From assembly GCA_013331515.1 (NCBI GenBank), contig DUGG01000077.1, forward strand, positions 1 through 9,734: a DNA stretch of 9,734 nt, in the 5' to 3' direction. How positions within the stretch are numbered: the stretch's first letter is position 1; the number at the start of each line of letters is the position of its first letter. This document shows positions 1 through 7,113 of this stretch, one piece after another. The position numbers were made by a program, and so were the translations under genes. Source of the stretch: Candidatus Woesearchaeota archaeon (GTDB lineage Archaea; Nanobdellota; Nanobdellia; Woesearchaeales; UBA10216). The notes beneath the pieces were generated by a model, which saw nothing but the letters and a program-made list of their open reading frames with translations, did no database searches and had not been told where the DNA came from.

Positions 1-871
1 TTGCCTGCAGGAAGAGCAGGCTGACTTGGTTTCGAACGAAATCTATCATTTGTGAAATAAAGGATTGGTTGTTTTTAACCTCATAGTATGCTGATATAAC
101 TCCTCCAGCACTATTAAAGCAGGGGTTTTGTCCTCCAAAAGGCAGGCTGTCGGGTTGTGCTTGCAGTTCGATATCGTGGCACATGACACCAGTGTTTGGC
201 ATCATGGCAACGATTATTACGTACGACATCGGGAAGACAAATGCAAATCCCAGCGAGAAAGCTACTACAAAACCTCCAGCGCCCCTTGTTATGGGCAGCG
301 CGCGAAGGACAAGGCCTATGAAGAAAAATACGGAGAGCATGGAATATTGGGAAAAAACCAAGATATCGTATTGGATGTAGTGGAACAATACAAGATAGAC
401 TATGTTGTTCATTATGTAGTGGAAGAAAGTAACCCAGCCGGTTAGGGCAATGGCTGCCCCAAGGGCTTCCAAGTGGGCTAGGTCAAAGCTGATTTTGCTC
501 AACGTCTCGACAAACATATTAAGCCAATAGACGACCAAATAAATGTTGCTTTCGCATTCAACTATCAGCTTGAGGTATCCCTTTGCGATATTGGTAGGGC
601 TTGCCGCACCTGCATCAACCACTTCTTTCATCTGGACGTTCCCAGAGGCCGAAGCGACCTCGTATGCAATGCTTGCAGTCACATTGTTGCCAATGCCCGC
701 CATGGTAACCGCGAATATGACAAGAAGAATGCTCACCGCAACCTGCGCATATTCTGATTTCACCCAGAGGGATACGTTCTGCAGGCTGAATGCGCGTGAG
801 AGCATATCCAACAGTACGGTGATGAATAGTGAAAACGCGGCGGCTGTGATTGCCATCTCTTCCCATCCCAT
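1..871 (-). CDS. Polytopic membrane protein, paralogue 6 of the array (C-terminus off window); putative VirB6/TrbL-like channel subunit
   Basis: The reading frame stays open from an ATG at 871 to the left edge, giving 290 residues without the C-terminus. The product is a multi-helix membrane protein: helix about 7-25, cytoplasmic-type loop with WVKSEYAQ (36-43), helix about 43-60, hydrophobic stretches about 108-124 and 135-170, then the family core hairpin (184-214) with GLVLRALPITRGAGG and ending FVFP. After the core comes a loop with Cys231 and Cys241, predicted outside the cell. The start lies one base beyond the stop of the upstream gene; a GAGG at 882-885 is 10 bases away, and a second in-frame ATG at 856 is possible. 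It is the last visible gene of the operon. Role as a secretion or DNA-transfer channel subunit is inferred from architecture only; an unknown archaeal membrane family is the alternative. Confidence 0.82.
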   Translation of the reverse strand, partial: MGWEEMAITAAAFSLFITVLLDMLSRAFSLQNVSLWVKSEYAQVAVSILLVIFAVTMAGIGNNVTASIAYEVASASGNVQMKEVVDAGAASPTNIAKGYLKLIVECESNIYLVVYWLNMFVETLSKISFDLAHLEALGAAIALTGWVTFFHYIMNNIVYLVLFHYIQYDILVFSQYSMLSVFFFIGLVLRALPITRGAGGFVVAFSLGFAFVFPMSYVIIVAMMPNTGVMCHDIELQAQPDSLPFGGQNPCFNSAGGVISAYYEVKNNQSFISQMIDFVRNQVSLLFLQA

Positions 872-872
872 G

Positions 873-2018
873 TCATATCAGCCTCGTAAGGTTGGTGACG
901 TCTATCTCTTCCCCGAATAGCTTGGTTATGCCCTTCGTTGTTTCCACAAGAACTATGAAATTTATCACCGGAAGGACCACTGCGGCAATGAAGTAGAGCA
1001 ACAGTGGCTTGAAAAGGAAGAAAATCGCCCCAGAAACGCCGCTCACAAAGCCTTCCCACCGCGCTTTGACTACGCTCTTGTCTATCGTGTTGACCTGAAG
1101 TTCCAGTTCGTTTGTCACCATATCGGCAGTTTCCTCGTTGTTGTTTAGCTGATTATGCGGGTCTGCGGCATTTTGCAGGGGCGTTTCACCGAGCGCCGGG
1201 TTGGTATTCGTAAGCTCCTTTTCAGTCAAAGTGAGATGAGAGTAAATTATATAGTCATTGAAAACAATTGTTATCGGGTAGAATAAGAAAAAGGATATCG
1301 AAAGACCTATCAGTGTGCCCCCGAACAGCCTGGTTGGTTCAAATGACCTGAAAAATATGCCAAACGGAAAAATGAAATACAGCACTGCTATAGCAAGGTA
1401 TTCCATCATCCTCATCTGAAGCTGCAACAGCAAGAACGATATCACATACCCGCTTACCATGATGAACATGAGATTGTTCAGCTGAGACAGTGATTCAAGA
1501 GGGCTCTCAGATGAGCCAACGCCAAGGGGAGAAGATGTCCACATGATCTTGGCTATGAAATTGATTTGCTTTACCACCCACATAAGGTAGCCGAACAGCA
1601 GATAGCCTACCTGCTCGATGTAATTGAAATAATCCGCAACTATCTCATACATGTCCTTCTTCTGCCCTGAGCTGTCGAGATAGTGATTCCCGGCAGGGTC
1701 ATTTTCCCCAAGAAAAGTGAGATCAAAAGTGCACATCCCGGTTATTATCGCAAGCATGGTGAACAATACGACAACTGCGGTTCCGAGAATCTGGTAAAGT
1801 TCAAATTTCGTCCATGCCATCAGCGTCTGGTTTCTCAGGAAGTTGGCAAGTATGTAGACCAGCGTGAGGATGAACAGGGAGGAGAGAAGCGCAACTGCGC
1901 TGAGCTCAAGCCAGATGTTGCCAAGTATTCCAAAGACTGTCGGGAAAGTGTCATTCGGGTTCCCTACCAGCAAGTCCTTGCACACCTGGCCTGCATAAAG
2001 ATTTGGGTCAATCGGCAT
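873..2018 (-). CDS. Polytopic membrane protein, paralogue 5 of the array; putative VirB6/TrbL-like channel subunit
   Basis: This gene encodes 381 residues. Helices are visible at about 38-59, 76-95, 135-158, 180-200, the core hairpin 208-252 and a C-terminal pair 328-365. The module after helix 1 reads WTKFELYQ (69-76). The core (217-248) has the spaced residues G220, R224, F226, T229, R230, G233, G234 and Y247-P248. The loop at about 255-325 is rich in Asn and Gln and has no cysteine, unlike the corresponding loops of several sister proteins. The tail is FGEEIDVTNLTRLI, the clearest form of the family's C-terminal signature. The start is well supported by a GGAGG seven bases upstream, 15 bases after the previous stop. 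No enzyme motif is visible. Function as a channel subunit is inferred from family architecture, not from a recognised gene name. Confidence 0.88.
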   Translation of the reverse strand: MPIDPNLYAGQVCKDLLVGNPNDTFPTVFGILGNIWLELSAVALLSSLFILTLVYILANFLRNQTLMAWTKFELYQILGTAVVVLFTMLAIITGMCTFDLTFLGENDPAGNHYLDSSGQKKDMYEIVADYFNYIEQVGYLLFGYLMWVVKQINFIAKIMWTSSPLGVGSSESPLESLSQLNNLMFIMVSGYVISFLLLQLQMRMMEYLAIAVLYFIFPFGIFFRSFEPTRLFGGTLIGLSISFFLFYPITIVFNDYIIYSHLTLTEKELTNTNPALGETPLQNAADPHNQLNNNEETADMVTNELELQVNTIDKSVVKARWEGFVSGVSGAIFFLFKPLLLYFIAAVVLPVINFIVLVETTKGITKLFGEEIDVTNLTRLI

Positions 2019-2025
2019 TCATCTT

Positions 2026-2030
2026 CCTCC
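2026..2030 (-). promoter_or_regulatory. Strong Shine-Dalgarno site (GGAGG)
   Basis: On the minus strand, GGAGG stands seven bases before the ATG at 2018, inside the 15-base gap between two operon genes. It fixes that start. A nearby ATG at 2022 is rejected because it reaches a stop after four codons. Confidence 0.8.
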
Positions 2031-2033
2031 TAT

Positions 2034-3365
2034 TCATATGAGTTTCTCAAGTGCTGAAAGGTCAATTTCAGTGCCAAGGACCTTTGCAATTTCCTTCGCG
2101 AGCGTGAGCGTGACGAATATTATGAATATCGCAAGCACCATGCTTATGATAAATACAAAGTAGACTGTCTCGTAAATCATCTGCACAGTGAGTCCAGTCA
2201 TCGGGATCAACAGGCTTGTGGCAAGCCAGCTAATATTCATGAACTTCAGCAGGAAGTATGAGGCTACCCCTCCACCCAGCACAAAACCAAATACTGGCAG
2301 GCTGCTCATCGTATCCAGGAACAATCTCAAGGTGCGGGCGGGTATTGTTGTAAAAACGCAGCTTGCACCATCGGCGCCAACCCACGGTTGGTTTCCGAAT
2401 GAAAGGTAGACGGGCCCCTTCAAGACCTTTTCAATGCTGACCCTGTCTGACAATTGGGCCCCGTCGTTCCCGTTGACGAGATACGGTTCCCCTTCATTTG
2501 CAGGTGTCCCGCTTGGCATGCAGCATATGGGCTTGTCAAAAGCGCAACCCCACACATGCGGCGTATTTATTGCATTGAGCTCGTTTTGGAAATGATCTGT
2601 TATTATCTCTCCAGTCAATACGAGTAAATATGGATAAACGAAAAAAAGTGCAAGTGCGATTCCTATCAGGGCGTTTCCAACACCTCGCAATCCAAATGCT
2701 CGCAAAAAAAGCCCTGCTGGCATGATAATTGTGAGCATCTTGCTTTTTATGAAACAAAGCATGTATTCGTGCCCGAACCACTCGAGGATACCTATGCTTA
2801 GGAATTGTATGAGCATGCCAAGGATGTCAAAAATGGGCCTGAACATGGGCGCGACCTGCAGCGTTATCCCAATCCCTAGTTTGTCCCCGATGGGCCTGAT
2901 GTTGGGAGTGGCGCTTGCAAACATGGAAAAAATCGTGCTGCCAATCAGGACCATTCCGAAGTCCAGCATCATGGTGTTTCTGATTATGACCGAATAGGCC
3001 CTCGCTTTAGTTATGTTCTTGTCGCCAAAGTCATAGAGCCCAAGGAATGCCAATGAGAATATGGACAGGAGCGCAATATTTTCAACCAAGCCCCACATCG
3101 AACCTTTTATGAATTCCCAGTATTTTCCTGTCCCAAGAACGCCGCTCAGTATATAAGTTGCTGCAACGAGCATCGCTGAAAGGAACATTGCAGCAAAACT
3201 CAGCAGTATCCAGGCATCCGGGTCGCCAGGGTCGGTCTCGCAATTGACAAGGGTCGGCTTTCCGGCCCAGGCATCCACTCCGAATGCCGCTTGCGACCAA
3301 ATTGGGTACATCAACACTACGAGCATGAAAAGCGAGATGACAAACGATATTTTCCTGACCATCAT
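2034..3365 (-). CDS. Polytopic membrane protein with signal-like N-terminus, paralogue 4 of the array; putative VirB6/TrbL-like channel subunit
   Basis: This gene encodes 443 residues. Residues 1-27 look like a Sec signal: basic start, hydrophobic stretch, then WSQA-AFG; the mature N-terminus would lie outside with Cys42. Helices follow at about 50-75, 90-110, 125-150, 168-188, core 209-250, and 350-375 plus 385-425 near the end. The module after the first helix is degenerate (KYWEFIKGSM, 81-90). The core runs from G218 to P245 and is one residue shorter between its two halves than in the other five copies. The exported loop (about 252-345) carries Cys274, a Cys281-Cys282 pair and Cys336. The tail is LGTEIDLSALEKLI. 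The ATG overlaps the previous stop as ATGA; a second in-frame ATG at 3362 is an equally good start, and GTGAT just upstream could pair with the 16S end. Channel role is inferred. Confidence 0.87.
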   Translation of the reverse strand: MMVRKISFVISLFMLVVLMYPIWSQAAFGVDAWAGKPTLVNCETDPGDPDAWILLSFAAMFLSAMLVAATYILSGVLGTGKYWEFIKGSMWGLVENIALLSIFSLAFLGLYDFGDKNITKARAYSVIIRNTMMLDFGMVLIGSTIFSMFASATPNIRPIGDKLGIGITLQVAPMFRPIFDILGMLIQFLSIGILEWFGHEYMLCFIKSKMLTIIMPAGLFLRAFGLRGVGNALIGIALALFFVYPYLLVLTGEIITDHFQNELNAINTPHVWGCAFDKPICCMPSGTPANEGEPYLVNGNDGAQLSDRVSIEKVLKGPVYLSFGNQPWVGADGASCVFTTIPARTLRLFLDTMSSLPVFGFVLGGGVASYFLLKFMNISWLATSLLIPMTGLTVQMIYETVYFVFIISMVLAIFIIFVTLTLAKEIAKVLGTEIDLSALEKLI

Positions 3366-4717
3366 ATCACTCTCGACAGCACAGATATTTCAACGTCGCC
3401 ACCGAGCATAGGGGACATCACCTTGACGCAAGCGAGCGTGGTCATGAGAGCAAGGAAGGGGACGAATAACGTGAGTGTCAAGACTGAGGCAAGCGCGCCT
3501 ATCGGGCCTTCCATATCAAACAAGCCGATTCCAGCCCCGTATTTGAGCATGTCTGAATAAACAGTATACCACTTGCTTCCCTCGATCTGTTCCCACTTGT
3601 TCCTGAAATTCACAAGCGTATTATCATAATCCGTCCGGTCTGCCTGGGCTGCATCCCTGACGCTCTGCGGGAGGCCGAAGTCTTCAACCGAATTGCAGAT
3701 GTCAAAGGTAACCTGGTCCTCGGGATTCCCTACAACATCTTTTAGGCTTTCCGTTTCCTGGAATTCGGTGAGAGTGGTGCCATCGCTGAAAGGCGTATAG
3801 TAACTAGTGGCGTCAAAGTCAGCGCCATATGGCTGGGGCAAGCCGGAAGTGCCAATTGGCACCCACGGTCCAAGAAAGCTCCAAAGAATCGCATAGGTTA
3901 CTACGTAGAACATCGGAAAAATCACGTAGAAAGAAATCGCAAGGGCTACGAGCAGGCCGCCCAATTTCCTTGCAAAATAGAATATCCTCAATATAAGCCC
4001 CATTGCAAGGAAGACAGAGAACAGGGGATAGTTGAGGAAATCCAGGAAAAACTGCTGCGCGCGCAGCAAAAGCATGGTTTTCACTGCCAAATCGAAAAGG
4101 AGCGAGAAGAAATCCGCAGCCCCATTCAGACCGGCAAAGGGCATGACGCTCAAGCCTGCTTGTATATCCAGGACCAGGAAAGAAATGCCCATGCTCATAT
4201 TCCCGAGAAATGCGAAAAATTGGTGATTGATGAGCGAAGTTAATGCATTCATCTTTGCAGTTTCATATAAGAATTGCAAGAAATCGGTAGATAGTTCGAT
4301 ATGGCACGGTCTCTTTCTTTCGATTGCGCATCCTGGACCCTGGCAGCATGCGTAGTTGGTGACATAAGTCTGCCATTCCGGTGTCGTAAACAGGCTTCCC
4401 GTGCCCGAAGAAAGTCCTCCCAGGATGTCGTCCAGGTAGCCGGTGAGAGCAATCGCAGCCACAAGAATTATGGCTGAATAAAGCACCTGCCCGAGTTCCC
4501 TTTTGGCAAATGCCTTCAGCTTGTCATCAGCGACAACGCTTCCTGCCATGTACGCCAAAGCCAACAATAGGGCAACGGTCATGATCGCCGCTCCAGCGAG
4601 GTTCCCCCAGCCCCAGGTCATTATGAAGTTGGTTTTGTCTCCAGGGACAAATCCCGCGCAGCCTGCGCTAAGCAGCAAAGCAAGGCCAAGTGCAAACACG
4701 ATCATGGCTTTATTCAT
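3362..4717 (-). CDS. Polytopic membrane protein with signal or lipobox-like N-terminus, paralogue 3 of the array; putative VirB6/TrbL-like channel subunit
   Basis: This gene encodes 451 residues. The N-terminus is a short signal sequence ending LLLSAGC (Cys20), a near match to a lipoprotein box with Ser in place of the usual aliphatic residue at -3. A helix follows at about 38-62, then the conserved AFAKRELGQVLYS module (69-81) leading into helix 2. The first outer loop has Cys124-Cys125, Cys130 and Cys138. Hydrophobic stretches at 155-190 lead to the core (240-268) with GLILRIFYFARKLGG and ending VIFP. The long exported loop (about 280-400) is acidic and has one Cys (341). The last helix is about 405-432 and the tail GGDVEISVLSRVI. 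The start has GAGG seven bases upstream; the stop overlaps the next start by four bases. Function is inferred from family architecture. Confidence 0.88.
   Translation of the reverse strand: MNKAMIVFALGLALLLSAGCAGFVPGDKTNFIMTWGWGNLAGAAIMTVALLLALAYMAGSVVADDKLKAFAKRELGQVLYSAIILVAAIALTGYLDDILGGLSSGTGSLFTTPEWQTYVTNYACCQGPGCAIERKRPCHIELSTDFLQFLYETAKMNALTSLINHQFFAFLGNMSMGISFLVLDIQAGLSVMPFAGLNGAADFFSLLFDLAVKTMLLLRAQQFFLDFLNYPLFSVFLAMGLILRIFYFARKLGGLLVALAISFYVIFPMFYVVTYAILWSFLGPWVPIGTSGLPQPYGADFDATSYYTPFSDGTTLTEFQETESLKDVVGNPEDQVTFDICNSVEDFGLPQSVRDAAQADRTDYDNTLVNFRNKWEQIEGSKWYTVYSDMLKYGAGIGLFDMEGPIGALASVLTLTLFVPFLALMTTLACVKVMSPMLGGDVEISVLSRVI
4658..4717 (-). other. Signal sequence with lipobox-like motif
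   Basis: Residues 1-20 of the 451-aa protein comprise a Lys near the start, a hydrophobic run, then L-S-A-G-C. Cleavage before Cys20 would leave a lipid-anchored or simply exported N-terminus followed by about 18 outer residues before the first membrane helix. Ser at -3 is unusual for the classical box, so an ordinary signal peptide or a signal anchor is also possible. Confidence 0.4.
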
Positions 4718-4724
4718 AGATCCG

Positions 4725-4728
4725 CCTC
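4725..4728 (-). promoter_or_regulatory. Shine-Dalgarno site (GAGG) overlapping an upstream stop codon
   Basis: GAGG lies seven bases before the ATG at 4717 and shares bases with the TGA stop of the preceding gene (4727-4729). This arrangement suits translational coupling between the two. Confidence 0.6.
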
Positions 4729-5674
4729 ATAATTTCTGATTAATGAATTTGGAAAATCCCTTTATGAATGCGATTGTAATAGTGATCGAAAGCGCGGGCA
4801 GGAAAAGCGCCTGCAGGAGAAGGTATGAAAGGAAATGCAGCGGCTTGAGCAGCATCTGGTCCGCGCTGAAAAGCCCGCTCAACGAGATGTTCCCTGCGAC
4901 CTCCCCGAATCCGCTGTCTTCAAGGGTCTTTGTCAGCCGGGGCTCAGATGCTCCGCTGTTCAACATCTTAATTACAACCGCGTTATGCATCACATAGGTG
5001 TATGGATACACTATCCCAAAACCTATCGCAGACGCTATCATAAATGCTCCCGCATCCCGTGTAGGGGGGAATATCCGAAGCACCAGGCCTGCAGGCAGAA
5101 CAAAAGGGAGAACTACCCCTCTAATCACCTCCAAAATGGCCATTTGAACAAAAAGGCTTGCGGTAAACGGCGATATCAGGAGTAACAAAAAGTCGACCAC
5201 TCTTTCGATTACAATAAAGGAGGGGAAGCCTGGCAAAATTATCCCCCAAACACTCGGACCCCATCTCATTGTCCACGAGCCCATAAACTGACTCCAGAGC
5301 TTCAATATTTCCAGGTTGATCACTGCCGGAAGGGCTATTTCGTTCGAAATATAATTCAAATACTCCCTGCCAACTTCGAAGACATCCCTCCCTCCTGGAT
5401 GGGCTGGGTCCCGCGCAAAAAGATCGGCCATGTTTGTGGCAAAGCATGTTGCCCCGATTACCGTTACGAAAAGCAGAACTGAAACAACAAGCTGGCTCAG
5501 CTCAACAGAAGCAAAACTCTCGTATTCTGTTTTCCTGAAGAGCGCCGCAGCCATCCATGACAGCGCTATCAGGAAGATCATCAGCGCCAATGAAACAGTC
5601 ACGAATGGGGCGATTGTGTCTGCCATATATTCCGGCTGCAGGCTGCAGTACGCTTTCAAAATATACATTTTCAC
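4727..5674 (-). CDS. Short polytopic membrane protein, paralogue 2 of the array, lacking the conserved tail; putative VirB6/TrbL-like channel subunit
   Basis: At 315 residues this is the shortest complete copy. It has a Tyr/Cys-containing N-terminus predicted outside, helix about 22-46, a module reading FASVELSQLVVS (54-65), helix about 60-80, hydrophobic stretches at 145-185, the core (196-224) with GLVLRIFPPTRDAGA and ending IVYP, a short cysteine-free outer loop (about 230-272) and a last helix (280-303). It stops at FIKGFSKFINQKL, so the G-x-E-x-x tail of its sisters is missing. The start shown is a GTG overlapping the previous stop as GTGA. An ATG two codons in, at 5668, is a serious alternative because GGTG (5674-5677) lies five bases before it. 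Channel role is inferred. Confidence 0.87.
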   Translation of the reverse strand: MKMYILKAYCSLQPEYMADTIAPFVTVSLALMIFLIALSWMAAALFRKTEYESFASVELSQLVVSVLLFVTVIGATCFATNMADLFARDPAHPGGRDVFEVGREYLNYISNEIALPAVINLEILKLWSQFMGSWTMRWGPSVWGIILPGFPSFIVIERVVDFLLLLISPFTASLFVQMAILEVIRGVVLPFVLPAGLVLRIFPPTRDAGAFMIASAIGFGIVYPYTYVMHNAVVIKMLNSGASEPRLTKTLEDSGFGEVAGNISLSGLFSADQMLLKPLHFLSYLLLQALFLPALSITITIAFIKGFSKFINQKL

Positions 5675-7113
5675 ACCAATTGCGATATTCCCAGTATCCT
5701 CGCCTCGCCGCCTATCAAAAGGGCAAAGTCTTTCAATAGGGTAAGCGTGATTATTATTTCAATCACAATGAACAAAAGGGCCAGTATTGCGAATTGTGAA
5801 ACGTCCATGACCAGCAACTCGACCATTGCAAAAGAGGTAGTCAATACCTTGACCGGATTCATATACGCCATTGCCTGGATGACGGTCAGCCCGGCCTGCG
5901 CTTTCCTGACAAGTTCCTGCGAGAAATCCCGCAGCCTTCCTTCGGTTTTTGTCCACTGGGTGTTCGTCGCGCTTCCTCCTACGGGGAAGTATACGTTGTT
6001 GAAGCCTTCATCATAAATGGCCCCCTCCTCCTCAAGGATCTCATTTATATCGTCTCCTCCATACGCGTCGTAGCAAAGCGCATAAACGCTTTTATAATCG
6101 CTGAAATCTGTCAATTGAGATACGCATTTTCTCTCAGCGCTCTTCTGGCTATACCTGCAATCGTCAGAGCAGCAATCGTAGTCCGCCGAGCAGGTTTCGC
6201 CGAGTGCCTTGCAGTCAGTTCCGGGGGGGGTGTTCGGATTGGACGTTGGATTTGTTATGCTTTCCCATATCTGTTGGTTTATAAGTATGGAAATGGGGTA
6301 AACAAAAGACATTGCGAACACCACTGCCACGATGGTCGACCCTGTTTTGCGTGAAAAGGGGAAAGCACGGAGCAGCAACCCAAATGGAAGGAAAACCGCA
6401 AGAGCGGTTTCATCTATGAAGACTAGAAGTAGCTTCTGGACGAAGAAAGCCGACAACAGCTGCCCCACCAGGTCAACTATGAGTGTATGTATGTCATTTA
6501 TCTGGCTCATGCCAATCATGGGGACAAGCCCAACGTCTATTTTCAGAAGGGGCATGAAGGGTATTGGCATCTGGACGCTTGTGGCAAGTCCGGACATCAG
6601 CCCGATAGCCATCTCAGTTATCATTAGCGATGTGTAGCCGGAGATGAGCTTGCGAGTAACCACGCCTTCGCTGCCTATTACTGACAGGTCAAGTGGGTTG
6701 ATGCTGGGTCTACAGCCAAGGAAGAAGTCTGCCTGCGCATGTACCCTGCTTCCACCCTGGAAAGTATTGGAAATCGGGTCATAAGGATGCAACCTTAGGT
6801 ATTCCTGGCAGGCTTGCCCCCTTGGAACACACCCGGGCTGGCTTTCCCCTATTGCGCACTCTCTAAGCATGAATCCCTGTCCTATTAAGTCAAAAGCCCC
6901 CCCTGGCATAATTAGAAGGAGGGCAATAAGAACGATAACTACCGAAACGCCCATCTCATAGGCCTCATTCTTTGCGAATGCCTTGAGGCTGGGCATTGAA
7001 AAAGCCTCGCCAAACATAAAAGACAATGCCGTTATTGCTACGGCAAACGCGAGGGCGCTTAACACTCCCGAATTTGTAATGTCCAGCTGGCTTAGGAGAA
7101 GATGTTCAAACAT
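5671..7113 (-). CDS. Polytopic membrane protein with exported knottin-like cysteine motif, paralogue 1 (first gene of the operon); putative VirB6/TrbL-like channel subunit
   Basis: This gene encodes 480 residues, the longest of the six. Helices are at about 17-37 and 55-70, with the AFAKNEAYEMGVS module between (45-57). An outer loop follows with Cys86, Cys95, Cys102 and Cys134. Hydrophobic stretches about 158-180 and 211-230 lead to the core (245-273): G245, R249, F251, R255, G258 and Y272-P273. The exported loop (about 280-405) contains Cys301, 308, 314, 315, 319 and 330 in knottin spacing, plus Cys347 and an acidic run near 358-364. C-terminal helices span about 425-460 and the tail is GGEARILGISQLV. 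The ATG at 7113 has no ribosome site but lies about 29 bases from the centre of a TATA box, fitting a near-leaderless mRNA. A C8 tract (6223-6230) just precedes the cysteine motif. Channel role is inferred. Confidence 0.9.
   Translation of the reverse strand: MFEHLLLSQLDITNSGVLSALAFAVAITALSFMFGEAFSMPSLKAFAKNEAYEMGVSVVIVLIALLLIMPGGAFDLIGQGFMLRECAIGESQPGCVPRGQACQEYLRLHPYDPISNTFQGGSRVHAQADFFLGCRPSINPLDLSVIGSEGVVTRKLISGYTSLMITEMAIGLMSGLATSVQMPIPFMPLLKIDVGLVPMIGMSQINDIHTLIVDLVGQLLSAFFVQKLLLVFIDETALAVFLPFGLLLRAFPFSRKTGSTIVAVVFAMSFVYPISILINQQIWESITNPTSNPNTPPGTDCKALGETCSADYDCCSDDCRYSQKSAERKCVSQLTDFSDYKSVYALCYDAYGGDDINEILEEEGAIYDEGFNNVYFPVGGSATNTQWTKTEGRLRDFSQELVRKAQAGLTVIQAMAYMNPVKVLTTSFAMVELLVMDVSQFAILALLFIVIEIIITLTLLKDFALLIGGEARILGISQLV
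6124..6213 (-). other. Knottin-like (inhibitor cystine knot pattern) insert in membrane protein loop
   Basis: Residues 301-330 of the 480-aa protein show the spacing C-x6-C-x5-C-C-x3-C-x10-C, with the local string YDCCSDDC. This matches the general six-cysteine knottin pattern (C, C, CC, C, C), in which three disulfides form a knot. The positive-inside rule puts this loop outside the membrane, where disulfides can form. A pattern of this kind can arise by chance in a cysteine-rich loop, so the fold remains a prediction. Confidence 0.6.

Noticed and set aside
128..445. Plus-strand open frame of 105 codons at the left end
   Set aside because: It is antisense to the left-edge paralogue, whose minus frame carries the conserved core hairpin at 230-322.
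760..1059. Minus-strand frame with an ATG at 876 overlapping a stop codon as ATGA, preceded by GAGG
   Set aside because: The overlap looks tempting, but this frame gives a Cys/His/Arg-rich non-membrane translation and ends at 760. The ATG at 871 opens the family frame.
6124..6213. Reading the six-cysteine motif as a zinc ribbon
   Set aside because: Zinc ribbons need paired C-x2-4-C knuckles. Here the central adjacent CC and the x6/x5/x3/x10 spacing fit a disulfide knot, and the loop is predicted outside the cell.
1..7113. The six membrane proteins as pilus-platform (TadC/FlaJ-like) or ABC permease subunits
   Set aside because: No secretion ATPase, pilin or ABC motif is present, and the repeated R-x-F-x-x-T-R hairpin with a short cytoplasmic tail does not match the large cytoplasmic domains of those platforms. 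This is weaker than a structure search.
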